A stretch of DNA of 64,000 nucleotides from Crossaster papposus (Eukaryota; Echinodermata; Asteroidea; Velatida; Solasteridae): positions 1-64,000 of the forward strand of contig JBAIAA010000445.1 of assembly GCA_037893245.1 (NCBI GenBank), read 5' to 3'. Below, in pieces: positions 10,098 through 20,673 of this stretch. A model generated the notes under the pieces. The model searched no databases and was not told the origin of the DNA. It worked only from the letters and a program-made list of their open reading frames with translations. Made by a program: the position numbers and the translations under genes. The number at the start of each line of letters is the position of its first letter. The first letter of the stretch is position 1.

Positions 10098-11756
10098 TCA
10101 CATCCGCTGCAAGATCTTGATGGAATGTCTGTCTGCAACAACCATGTCGCCAGTGGGTGTATAGGTCATTCCTAGAGGATTGTACAGCTTTTCGGCTACA
10201 GTTCCTACCAGTGATCCATTTGGATCGTACTGTTGTATTTGTATGGTTCCCACACCACCGTAACGAACAGCTACATTGAAGTAACCGTGACTGTCACAAA
10301 GAATCCCGGTAGGATTCGCAGGATTTTTGTCCACAAGTGTCTTGATACTAAACACCTCATTGCCCTTGAGGTCTACACAGGAGAGGGTATTATTTTTGTA
10401 GTTAGAAATGAACAGGCGCTCCATGTCATCTATCGCTAAATAATATGTCACATTTTCATTTGGAATAGTTGCTACTAACGAGCCATCAAGCAAGTGCACA
10501 GAAACAACTTTCCTGCCCCGGTCAGCCACAGCTAGTCGTTCTCCAGCTGCGTCTATCGCAATAGAGGTTAACCTACTTGCCCCTTCCTTAGAGGGTGAGA
10601 ATTCGCGAATAAACTGAAGATTGCCGTCAAAAATCTTCACTTTTTTTTTGTCTGTGACAAAAAGCAGGTCGTCCGAGGTGACAGCAACGCCCCGAGGGGC
10701 GTCCAGCTGATGATCGCTATGAGCGGCCGAAGTTTTCAAACGTCCAGTGGAGGTAAATATCGATAGTCGATTCAGCTTTGTGTCTGTCACAGCAATGTCC
10801 CCGTTGTTAAAACATGCAACAAAGTCGTTTACGGCCGAGACGATCTGATCTGCGCGTTTCATCTGGTCACGGTTGCGCCCGAGCGCCTTTTTGTACTCGC
10901 TGTCTCTCTCCTGGCCGATTGTGTTGACTTGTTGGGTGATTACCTTTGCCTTGCTTCTGATTTTAGCAATTTCTGCCTCTGCTTTTTCAGAAATATTATG
11001 GCAAGCCTGAGCCACTTTTGTTTGCAATCTATTCCGTGCATGTTTGATGGAGTCTTCGTTTGATGCAAATTGCTCTTTGCTTTTCTGGAACTTTTGCAAT
11101 ATGTCCTTGACACTCTCACGGAATGATTCGATGGCATCCCCGATACCAATGAACTTATGTACCGCTGTTCGGTGCTCAGTTGCAGCACACATTGAGCAAA
11201 TCAACACATCACAAGTCTCACAGTGAAAGCATACGGTGTGATCACTATGCTTTCTACATTTTGGTGTGGCCATCTTAGCAGCATCTGTTGGTAAAGCCGT
11301 CGATTTGTCCAGGTCATCTGTAGGAATGATGCGATGATCTTTGGTACACCTCAGAAATTGGTGTGCCTCTTGACATTTCTTGCAGATGTTCTTCTTGCAA
11401 TCAAGGCAATTTGACACGGCCTCATTTCCTTCTTCACAGGATTCACAAGTCGCACTGATAGTAGTAACATTTCCTAATAACTGCTCTTGTTTGCTTATCT
11501 CATCGCCAAGAGATATCAGAAAGAAGCTAGAAGACAGACTCTGCACTCCTTTCTCAGGAACGACCGTCTCTCTCCTGCAGACTGGACATGTTATCTTCGC
11601 CGTCTTTCTCGTCACCATCTTACCCAGACAGTTCAGACAGAAGCTATGGAGACAGTCTAATATCTTAGGATCCTTGAATCGATCGCAGCAGATCGGACAT
11701 TCCAGATGCCCCTGGCTAATTGTGTCCAACACAGTTTGGGCTGCAGCCTCCGCCAT
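10098..11756 (-). CDS. TRIM-NHL E3 ubiquitin ligase-like protein, type A copy 1
   Basis: Single open frame of 552 residues from MAEAAAQTVLDTISQG, the start shared by all copies; an in-frame ATG 79 codons upstream is ignored because paralogues do not keep it. RING zinc ligands are visible (CPICCDRF, CLHSFCLNC, CPVC), then B-box 1 (CESCEEGNEAVSNCLDC), B-box 2 (CRKHSDHTVCFHCETC), a coiled coil and NHL repeats to LQRM. Compared with the 636-residue copy at 15958, about 82 residues are missing in frame near genomic 10820: the end of the coiled coil, the linker and the start of the first NHL blade. RING-type TRIMs transfer ubiquitin, and NHL propellers bind RNA or protein. The deletion probably harms the propeller; whether it is expressed is unknown. 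Confidence 0.82.
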   Translation of the reverse strand: MAEAAAQTVLDTISQGHLECPICCDRFKDPKILDCLHSFCLNCLGKMVTRKTAKITCPVCRRETVVPEKGVQSLSSSFFLISLGDEISKQEQLLGNVTTISATCESCEEGNEAVSNCLDCKKNICKKCQEAHQFLRCTKDHRIIPTDDLDKSTALPTDAAKMATPKCRKHSDHTVCFHCETCDVLICSMCAATEHRTAVHKFIGIGDAIESFRESVKDILQKFQKSKEQFASNEDSIKHARNRLQTKVAQACHNISEKAEAEIAKIRSKAKVITQQVNTIGQERDSEYKKALGRNRDQMKRADQIVSAVNDFVACFNNGDIAVTDTKLNRLSIFTSTGRLKTSAAHSDHQLDAPRGVAVTSDDLLFVTDKKKVKIFDGNLQFIREFSPSKEGASRLTSIAIDAAGERLAVADRGRKVVSVHLLDGSLVATIPNENVTYYLAIDDMERLFISNYKNNTLSCVDLKGNEVFSIKTLVDKNPANPTGILCDSHGYFNVAVRYGGVGTIQIQQYDPNGSLVGTVAEKLYNPLGMTYTPTGDMVVADRHSIKILQRM

Positions 11757-14399
11757 TGTGATTATGATCCTAACGACAAAAACGGAAACAAAAACCTTAG
11801 GAATTCTCAAAGTGTGCGACAGGAAGGGGCTTACATTGGGGAGTAGCATGGAGCTGTAAAATGGAGAAGGGTGGAATTTGCTCTTGTCTTGTGTATTATT
11901 TTGTTGCCATCTTGTCTTGTTGACTATAATGGTTACAAGATGATAAACAAAGGGAGGCAATAAATACAGCCCTATTTGAAGGGCTAGGTACACACTAGGT
12001 CAGACTGATGAAGTTGTATTTAACCATATCTTTTCCATGGTCAAAATGACACATTCGGAGTAAAAACACGACAGAGAAAGTGTCCATTAGTACCCGGAAA
12101 TGGGTAGAGCAAATATATATAGGTTCAGAATCAGGATCAATTAATCTGACCCAGAGTTTGTTCTACCAACATACTTGTCTTCTCGCCTGTAATGGCGACA
12201 AGATTATAGACAAAAGAGAGCCAATAAATACAGCCCTATTTGTAGAGCTATACACTAGGTTAACCTGATTATATTTGCTCTATCCTTTTCATGGTCAAAA
12301 TGACACCTTCCAAATAAAAACAAATGACATTTTTCTCGTTCATTTTGACTGAGAAAGCGACATTTTCTAGGTCGCAAAATTACCGAGAAAGTTTCAATTT
12401 TTACCCGGAAATGGGGAGAGCATAGTATGCGGAAACAGCGATAGTGTATAGTTACGGGCCTCTAGTTATCATCAAAGAAATTTGAGTCACAGGTGTTTTT
12501 TTCATTCCTTGCACTCAAAATTATGATAAAACGTGTAATTAGCACTAATTAAAGACCTTGTTAAGTGTACTTAGCACCAATTATATTGTTCTTAAGTATA
12601 CAAATTCTACTTAGTACATGATAAACTTTCGACTCATGAAGAAATTATGTTTGCACTCAAGATTATGATTAAATCGAATTTTGGGGGGTCTGTCAGGGGC
12701 TCTCCCCACCCAACGCACCACTCGCCAAACTTAAGAAAACCCATTTTGCAGTTGTCCCAGTCACCCCAACATATCCCACGTACGCTTCAAACCTTTTTCA
12801 CTCAAAATTATGATTAAACCTGGCTGGGCTCCCGGACTATGGCTTTATCAACCTATTTAGGGTTAGAGAGCACACAGGATTCTGAATATGAAATTATATT
12901 TGCTGCTATCCTTTTCATGGTCAAAATAACACTTTCTTTTTGACCGAGAAAGTGACATTTTATTTACCCGGAAATAGGTAGACCAAACAGACTGCATTGT
13001 TATGTACATGTACATACAATACAATCCCCCCAAAACGCCATCGTTCTATTACGAATATCAGGCATGTTTACTATAAAGTACTAACCTATTTCACTTATTA
13101 AAAAATCAATTACATGAATCTATTCAACTTAATGTACAATGTACTCACTTTTCAAAACTGATTCGTCAGTTGGTTGGGGTCTTCATCAGCCACAAATATT
13201 TAGCACCAGAAATCCCGCGGAAGAATAATGGCAAAACTATATGTACTTCGAACGGATAAGGCAAGGTTGAAGGTGTGATCAAGCCTAGTACATTACTGCT
13301 TCACTCAACATCGAGGTGATAAAAGGGTTGTGTCGCACAAAATATTAACACATAAATTCCCTTAATTCAAGTTGAAGGTATAGGCCAACTTCCGTAGACA
13401 CCATTTATATGTGTATTTGTGCAACAACTGCGCAGCGTTTGAGGAGGAAAACATGTTGTAGCTCCATGGGAAAACCCAGTTGCTATTTTTAAATCTCCAG
13501 TTGAAAGTTCAGACGACTGGGCGCACTTCCGCGTAAAACTACGGTGGTTCATAATGGACAATACATATATGCAGGAAAGAATAATCATTATTCTAAGAAC
13601 AATTCACAGAATTCATGTGCAATCGAGGTGTATTTATTTTGGATAATAGCTTTTTATGGCAAAGCATCTTTCCTTCTTCACTTTTGAAAATACACTTTTG
13701 AAAAGAGACGTGTTACAGCTCGAAAATGATGTAGAAAATAAATTGTTTTCATGTAATAATATGAAATTGAAATGAGTTTGTGATAACAAATTTTTTTTAC
13801 AACTAGATGCTTCTAAAAAACGAGATAATAGTTAATAAAATTGAAGAGATGATTTTTAAAAACAATGAAGTGAAAATTAACTTTAAAAACAGCCGTCGTG
13901 TACGTTGTTTTATTGAATAATGTTTCAAAACGGTGAGGATTTTTCAGATTTTAGAATTTTAGCGTTTTGGAAATACAACCTCTTAAAAGTAGTATACATC
14001 ATTTGCTGTTGCTGTAATATTCTAAATTAGATTCCTTAGGGGGTTCGTATAGTAATTATCGTGACGCTGACCATATATGCTGGAAAAAACAAGAACATTA
14101 ATGCGCTTTTGCAGTCAGGTTCCCCGACTTCATTCAGACAAAACAGAGCATTTATAGACCTCAGAGAATTATCAGGTTAGGAAACCAGACTCTAGTTGGC
14201 TGGCACACATTAACTGATGTGTAACAGTATTGCAAATAAAATGAGGACTTACTAAATTTAATAAATTGCAGGGAGTCTTTGAAAAAAATCGGCTATTTCA
14301 AATGATTGCCGACCGGCAATCGGTGGAAAATGATACAATACAATAGACCCTATAATACCCTATCCCTAACCCGCATCTTAATCCTAGTTTTTAAGTAAT
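11757..14399. repeat. Type A TRIM upstream spacer, copy 1
   Basis: Matches 47365-49390. It holds two copies of the AGCCCTATTTGTAGGGCT-type hairpin (about 11967 and 12233) and many GACCGAGAAAGTGACATTT-like words, and should contain the promoter of the 10098 gene. About 350 bp at 13955-14305 are absent from the paralogues at 8398-8440 and 49250-49300. I see no convincing gene. Confidence 0.7.
13955..14305. other. Copy-specific insertion of about 350 bp
   Basis: The paralogous spacers run directly from CAGATTTT to GGCCGGCAATCG within about 40 bp, while this copy has an extra 350 bp. No ORF, no clear terminal inverted repeats and no tail are visible. It could be a short SINE-like insertion or old sequence lost from the other copies. 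Confidence 0.5.
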
Positions 14400-15957
14400 T
14401 TGAGTAAAATCAAAAAATCTATTTCGTGAAATTTCTTGTTGAAGCCTACTAATCTATAGAAATTACCTTGTGGGAACCTTTTTACTCCCGATGTCCTCAT
14501 TGTGTTCAGGTCTTCACAGGGAACCGAGTTTAGATACCCACACACACTCATGTGTATAACTACCTTCCATCGTGGACCCCAAACTGTCCCTCTTTTTGTT
14601 ATACTTGAACGTTTTTGAAAGGCCTCCTACGATTTTAAATCATGGACTTTATGTCAACTGTGGACCCTATTGTCCTCAATTGTTCAACGTCCACTATTTG
14701 AATGCGAATACAAACCCATACATACTACATACTACATACTACATGCATAAATAGTGATTGCATAGTCTCTTCCTGAACTAATTGGTTCAGCTAGCGAGCC
14801 CCCAACAAAACAAAACAAAAGTTAAGGAAAACAAGAGCTGTTTCGTCAAGTGTCGAACCTTTTTGTCACGATGACATCATCGGGTATTATGTGATGTCAC
14901 ACCAAGGTGCTAATTTGGAGGCCCTATATTGAATGAACTTGGTATGCAGGTATATCGGGATGTGGTATAGATATAAATTGAGGCGACGTCATGATGACGC
15001 CGTCATGTGATTTATTATGATTTTATTCGGTTTTGGGATCGTTAAGCTCTTGGAAGTACAGTTTCAGAAGATATCAGATCAAGATGAAAGGAATATGTTT
15101 TGTCATCGAATAAACTACTCCAGGGCCAATGCAGCGCGGACACGAGTGGGGCGCCGTCTGACGGCAACATGCCTGTTTCACCGACTCCAGCAGGACCGCA
15201 TTAGTATGTTGGGAACTTAGCAGCTCCGATCAAGCAATCAACGCGGCGCCGCATGTGCCCTAGATGTGCTGAAACCGGGGCACAGACCCACTCCGTAAAT
15301 GTAGTAAAGTAAAAAGCTCACTCTCAAAAAAAGTGAAATTTACTTTAAAACAGATCTAAAGAAAAAGGGAAAACGACTCCAGAAGAGTAACTTTGTCATT
15401 CTATCAGTGAGCCACATGACTTCTCGGAAGAGTAAAAATGTACACTTTTGGAGTGATTTTCACTTCTTTTTTAAGCCGCTTTCATTTTGAAAAACTAAAT
15501 TTCACTCTTGTTGGAGTAGTTTTATAAGAGATTCACTCTTGTTGAGAGTGGGCTTTTTACTCTTTTACATTCAGAGAGACAGCTAGTTTGTATACATCGG
15601 TTGCGTAGGGAACGAGACGAGTCTAATTGATTGCCAGCACCTCACACATCAAGGATAATCATTTCAGAGAGTTTAGGCCCACCGCCGATTCAGCACTTTA
15701 TGGTTAGCCCCATGTTGTTGTATTTACGATAAATTAATCTCCGGCTCCATCACCATTGCCAAACTGCATGTACGAAGCAAAAGACAGAGGCGATTCCGGG
15801 ATTTGGAAAACGGCCTTTAATTGAAGTCGGGTATTAAAGATAGTGTCTGATATTACTCCCCCAGCTCGCCTTTTCTTTCTGCCGAGGGGATACTTTTGGA
15901 CGGAGCCTATATCAGATGTAGTTTGGTTCAAGTAAGCAGCAGTGCCTAGCAGGCAAT
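14400..15957. repeat. Type B TRIM 3' flank, copy 1
   Basis: Matches 49390-50862 joined to 55619-55736; the Gypsy element splits the second copy. Contains a CATACTA microsatellite near 14725 and the foldback element 15297-15575. No gene: short ORFs here are not kept between copies. Confidence 0.75.
15297..15575. mobile_element. Foldback MITE-like element, copy 1
   Basis: The ends are imperfect inverted repeats: GTAAAAAGCTCACTCTCAA on the left and, reading minus from the right, GTAAAAAGCCCACTCTCAAC. Similar AGAGTGAAAAT words recur inside in both orientations. About 280 bp with no coding capacity. The second copy is at 50268-50575. Confidence 0.6.
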
Positions 15958-17868
15958 TCACATACGCTGCAAGATCTTGATGGAATGTTTGTCTGCAACA
16001 ACCATGTCGCCAGTGGGTGTATAGGCCATTTCTAGCGGATTGTACAGCTTTTCGGCTACAGTTCCTACCAGTGATCCATTTGGGTCGTACTGCTGTATTT
16101 TACAGTTTCCTGTTCCACCATAATGAACAGCTACATTAAAGTAGCCGTGACTGTCACAAAGGATTCCGGCAGGATTCGCGGGATTTGTGTCTACAAGTGT
16201 CTTGATACTGAACACCTCATTGCCCTGGAGGTCTACGCAAAAGATGGTTTTACTTTCGTAGTTATGGATGAACAGGCGCTCCATGTTATCCATCGCTAAA
16301 TACTTTTTCACATTTTCATTTGGAATAGTTGCTACTATCGAACCATCCAGTAAATGCACAGAAACAACTTTCCGGCCCCAATCAGCCACAGCCAGTCGTT
16401 CTCCAGCTGCGTCTAGCGCAATAGCGGTTAACTGACTTGCTTCTTCCTTGGATGGTGTGAATTCGCGAATCAACTGAAGATTGCCGTCAAAAACCTTCAC
16501 TTTCTTTTTGTCCGTGACAAAAAGCAGATAATCCGAGGTGACAGCAACGCCCCAAGGAGCGTCCAGCTGATGACCGCTTTGAGCGGCCGAAGTTTTGAAA
16601 CGTCCAGTGGAGGTAAATATCGATAGTCGATTCAGGGTTGTGTCTATCACAGCAATGTCCCCGTTGCTGAAACATGCAATACTTCGGGCGAATTGGAATT
16701 CCCCATTACTGTTTCCTTCCTTGCCGAACTCTTCCTTCACCTGCCACTTTTCTTTGAGCAATATCTTCCCAAGATTCTCTTCACTGACGACATCTTGACA
16801 TTTGACCCCGATGAACGAAAGATCCACCTTTGCCGGTTCGCACTTGAGCTCCTTCTGGAATTGCAAATTGTGCATCACCTTTGGTTTGAGTTCCAAGAGC
16901 TCGAAATCATCGACTTGACTCATCAAGTCGTTTACGGCCGTGACGACTTGATCTGCGCGTTTCATCTGGTCACGGTTGCGCCCGAGCGCCTTTTTGTACT
17001 CGCCGTCTCTCTCCTGACCGATTTTGTTGACTTTTTCGGTGATTACCTTTGCTTTGCTTTTGATTTTAGCAATTTCTGCCTCGGCTTTTGCGGAAATATC
17101 ACTGCAAGCCTGAGCCAGCTTTGTTTGCAATCTATTCCGTGCATGTTTGATGGAGTCTTCGTTTAATGCAAATTGCTCTTTGCTTTTCTGGAACTTTTGC
17201 AATATGTCCTTGACACTCTCACGGAATGATTTGATGGTGTCACCGATACCAATGAACTTATGTTCCGCTGTTCGGTGCTCAGTTGCAGCACACATGGCGC
17301 AAATCAATGCATCACAAGTCTCACAGTAAAAGCATATGACGTGATCACTATGTTTTCTACATTTTGGTGTGGCAGTTTTAGTAGAATCTGTTGGTGAAAC
17401 CCTCGGTTTGTCAAAGTCTTCCGCTTGAATGAGGCGATGGTCTTTGAAGGACTTCAAGCGTCGGTGTGCCTCTTCGCATTTCTTGCAGATGTTCTCCTTG
17501 CAGTCAAGGCATCTTGACACGGCCTCATTTCCTTCTTCACATGATTCACAAGTCGCACTAGTAGTAGTTACCTTTCCTAATAACTGCTCTTGTTTGCTTA
17601 TCTCATCGACAAGAGATATCAGAAAGAAGCTAGAAGACAGACTCTGCACTCCTTCGTCAGTAACGTCCGTCTCTCTCCTACAGACTGGACATGTTATCTT
17701 TGCCCTCTCTGTCGTCTCTTTGCTTACCATCTTTCCCAGACAGTTCAGGCAGAAGCTATGAAGACAGTCTAGCATCTTAGGATCCTTGAATCGACAGCAG
17801 CAGATCGGACATTCCAGATGCCCCTGGCTGATCGTATCTAACACGGTTCGGGCTGCAGCCTCCGCCAT
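15958..17868 (-). CDS. TRIM-NHL E3 ubiquitin ligase-like protein, type B copy 1 (full length)
   Basis: A 636-residue single-exon frame, the most complete copy. RING C3HC4 spans residues 20-63 (C20, C23, C35, H37, C40, C43, C60, C63). B-box 1 begins at C107, and B-box 2 spans about 170-205 (CRKHSDHVICFYCETC, HRTAEH). A long coiled coil runs about 210-330. Six NHL blades fill about 395-636, ending KILQRM. There is no filamin domain between coiled coil and NHL, unlike TRIM2, TRIM3 and TRIM71, so it resembles the lineage-expanded invertebrate TRIM-NHL proteins sometimes compared with TRIM56 or TRIM32. The expected role is a cytoplasmic RING E3 ligase, with coiled-coil dimerisation and the propeller choosing the target; an immune role is plausible from family expansion but not shown here. 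Confidence 0.93.
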   Translation of the reverse strand: MAEAAARTVLDTISQGHLECPICCCRFKDPKMLDCLHSFCLNCLGKMVSKETTERAKITCPVCRRETDVTDEGVQSLSSSFFLISLVDEISKQEQLLGKVTTTSATCESCEEGNEAVSRCLDCKENICKKCEEAHRRLKSFKDHRLIQAEDFDKPRVSPTDSTKTATPKCRKHSDHVICFYCETCDALICAMCAATEHRTAEHKFIGIGDTIKSFRESVKDILQKFQKSKEQFALNEDSIKHARNRLQTKLAQACSDISAKAEAEIAKIKSKAKVITEKVNKIGQERDGEYKKALGRNRDQMKRADQVVTAVNDLMSQVDDFELLELKPKVMHNLQFQKELKCEPAKVDLSFIGVKCQDVVSEENLGKILLKEKWQVKEEFGKEGNSNGEFQFARSIACFSNGDIAVIDTTLNRLSIFTSTGRFKTSAAQSGHQLDAPWGVAVTSDYLLFVTDKKKVKVFDGNLQLIREFTPSKEEASQLTAIALDAAGERLAVADWGRKVVSVHLLDGSIVATIPNENVKKYLAMDNMERLFIHNYESKTIFCVDLQGNEVFSIKTLVDTNPANPAGILCDSHGYFNVAVHYGGTGNCKIQQYDPNGSLVGTVAEKLYNPLEMAYTPTGDMVVADKHSIKILQRM

Positions 17869-20112
17869 CGTGAGTGTATCCGTTTCGACTATTACTCAGT
17901 GCCAGGAAGAGGCTTAGGTTGAGAAGGGGGCATGGAGCGTAAAATGGAGGAGGATGCACACCAGCCCTATAAATACGACTGTAACTGGCTCTCTTTTGTC
18001 TGTTCTTATTTTGTCACCATTATCTTAAGACAAAAGACAAAGGAGATCCAATCACAGCCCTATTTGTAGGGTTAGGTGCACATTATACAATGTAGGTCAG
18101 ACTGAATAATTTGGTTATCCTTGTTATGGTCAAAATTACACTTTTCCGAGTCAACAAAAATTACATTTCTCTCGGTCATTTCGACTGAGAAGATCACATT
18201 TTCTTGGTCATTTTTACACGAAATTTGGCAGGGCAAATTGTATAGGTTTAGATTCAGGATCAATTAATGTGACCTAGTGTGTTCCACCAACACCGCTGTT
18301 CCTCAGGCTCCGTGGGCGACATAAGGTTTATGCACATGCGCTAGTTTTATCAGGCTGGATCGTAAAATGCATTATTCATGAGCTCGACAAAAAGTACAAA
18401 TGAAAAATTAAAAAAGCTGGAACATTCCTTAAAACTGCTCTTATACACTCAATATTTAATATTATGCAGCAAGTTTCAGCCAAACGGGGTGGGAATATAA
18501 ATCATATTCACATTTTAGTGGGTACAATTTAATTTAATGTCGGCAGTTCCGTAAAATTCCAACCGCAGGCCTTTAATGTGTTGAACGAGAGGCGCTACAT
18601 AACGTAAATAGTCCAAAATAAACATCATTTTTTGACAAGAAGGCAAGTTTACCTTATATTAACAAAGATATTGCGACAATTTTGGGGACCGCCCAAATAG
18701 GGCAAGATAGCTCAGTTGGTAGAGCGGTATTCTGGAGGTTGCAGGTTCGAGTCCTGCTTTGCCAATTTCTTTGTTCACTTTGAAATTTGTAATAAGACTC
18801 TCAGGAAAACATCATTTAGACTTTAAATTTTACATTGACGCTGGTTTCGAAAGTAAAAACCCTTAAACTCTCCTACAAAATAATGGGGAATTCCCTGGTT
18901 GATTTACTGAACGCGGAGTGTGATTTTCGCAATTTAACTGTACAACACACGGCGGTAGGCAGGGTGCACAAACAACTACCACCGCCACCCCGGGTATTAT
19001 GTATTTGACAATGCAGCGATTGGATGTACATATAGCGCCAGCTATTGGATTTGTGTAGATAACGCAGTTTGTTTGCATGTATTGAAGTGTATTGAAGTGC
19101 ATGGCTCCATGTGGCATTTGTCCTTTAATAGTCTGTCCAACGGTACTTAATTCTCTTGATTCAGAGTAAAGTTCCCAAGACGACGAAAAATCCCAAGAAA
19201 CACAAACGTCATTTTCATTCCAATTAAAACACCGATAAACATCACAATTAAAGGTAATTATTCGTAGGTATTTTCTCATCAAGCGTCTTGCCGAAAGGTT
19301 CACAGTCTATATGATAATAAATTATAGTCATTATTCTGTCGATTTATTGCCATCTCTCAAATATCAACAACTTATTTTTAATATAAACAAGCTATTGAAA
19401 AGACCTATTTTTATGAAAAAAAGGGACCGGGTACAATTTGGCCGCAAGAGGACGTTTTATACGAGTTAAAGCACGGACTATACAGACATCTAAATAAACC
19501 CTCTATGGCCGGTGGAGGATGAATTTCGGACTCCATGAAATCTGTACTCATTGGTAGTATTGCGCATGCTTAAGTGGAGATAATTAGGAGCGTGACCTGT
19601 CACGTGAGAGGGTTTAACAAATTTAGAAAAAAACAGGTCCGATTTTCATAGGAGTCTGGTTTTAGTACGACACCAGCACCATGGACATGATGGAGGAAGG
19701 ACACGGACAAGCAAACAAACCTATAATGTCGCCCTGAAAACAGCTATGCCGACACAAATAGGCCTAAGCTAATCATTCCTTAATTATCTTGTGAATCAAG
19801 AATCAGGCATGATTTCTATGCTACATGTATTTCAATAACAAAACACAATCCGACATTGAATCTGTGCAACATGTAATGTACAATATATACCTCCATGGTA
19901 AAATGTACTCACTTTTTAAAACTGATTCGTCAATTGGATGGGGTGTTCAACCACATTCTATTCCCGGGCGTGTAAACACAAGAATGGCCTTCCACCGGTT
20001 TGCACCACTTATCGGACAAGGTATCGACTACCGCAGCATTCTGTGTACATGTATTTGTGCAACAACTGCGCAGTATTATGAGCAGGCATTGTGTGCAGCA
20101 CAATTTACTCAC
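17869..20112. repeat. Type B TRIM upstream spacer, copy 1
   Basis: Matches 57659-59900 at high identity. It holds the AGCCCTATTTGTAGGG hairpin (about 18056) and a truncated tRNA-like module (18700-18764). A 146-codon minus ORF (18863-19303) is broken up in the paralogue and is not taken as a gene. It joins TRIM coding sequence at 20113, where the paralogue continues as spacer. Confidence 0.75.
18700..18764 (+). other. Truncated tRNA-like pol III module, copy 1
   Basis: Has a tRNA acceptor-like start (GGCAAGA), a D-arm with box A (TAGCTCAGTTGGTAGAGC), a T-arm with box B (GCAGG-TTCGAGT-CCTGC) and a pairing 3' end (TTTGCCA). Only 15 bases lie between D-arm and T-arm, too few for an anticodon arm, so it is a tRNA pseudogene or a SINE head rather than a working tRNA. 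Confidence 0.7.
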
Positions 20113-20673
20113 CAACACATCACAAGTCTCACAGAGAACGCATATTGCCTGATCACTATGCTTTCTACATGATTTTGGTGATGTGCCAGTCTTGGTAACA
20201 TCTGTTGGTGAAACCGTCGATTTGTCCAGGTCATTTACTGGAATGATGCGATGGTCTTTGGTGTACCTCAGAAATCCATGTGCCTCTTGGCATTTCTTGC
20301 AGATGTTATCCTTGCAGTCAAGGCATCTTGACACAGCCTCGTTTCCTTCTTCGCAGGATTCACAAGTCGTAACAGTAGTAGTTACTTTTCCTAATAAATG
20401 CTCTTGTTTGTTTATCTCATCGACAAGAGATATCAGAAAGAAGCTAGAAGACAGACTCTCCACTCCTTCCTCAGGAACGACCGTCTCTCTCCTGCAGACT
20501 GGACATGCTATCTTCGCCGTCTTTCTCGTCACCACCTTACCCAGACAGTTCAGGCAGAAGCTATGAAGACAGTCTAACATCTTAGGATCCTTGAATCGAC
20601 AGTAGCAGATCGGACATTCCAGATGCCCCTGGCTAATTGTGTCCAACACGGTTCGGGCTGCAGCCTCCGCCAT
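20113..20673 (-). pseudogene. TRIM 5' fragment, type A, fused to spacer
   Basis: Starts MAEAAARTVLDTISQG at 20673 and keeps the RING (CPICYCRF, CLHSFCLNC, CPVC), B-box 1 and the start of B-box 2 (CRKHSDQAICVLCETCDVLV), about 187 residues. TRIM homology then stops at 20113 and the sequence becomes spacer like 59860-59885; the frame runs on to a stop at 19930 with unrelated residues. The coiled coil and NHL region are absent. The junction looks like a deletion or unequal exchange between a type A gene and the type B upstream spacer. If expressed, it would be a RING plus B-box stub. Confidence 0.85.

Noticed and set aside
11757-11830. Interferon-response-like (GAAAC/TTTC) tract upstream of the TRIM start
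   Set aside because: Spacing does not fit an ISRE, and the tract is a plain A-rich run in most copies.
11757-11993. N-terminal extension of 79 codons on TRIM copy 1
   Set aside because: Not present in the other copies, which all begin MAEAAA; it is upstream sequence that happens to be open.
18700-18764. Functional tRNA gene
   Set aside because: There is no room for an anticodon stem-loop, in this copy or in 58484-58548.
18863-19303. 146-codon minus-strand ORF
   Set aside because: The paralogous region at 58640-59080 does not keep the frame, and no domain is visible.
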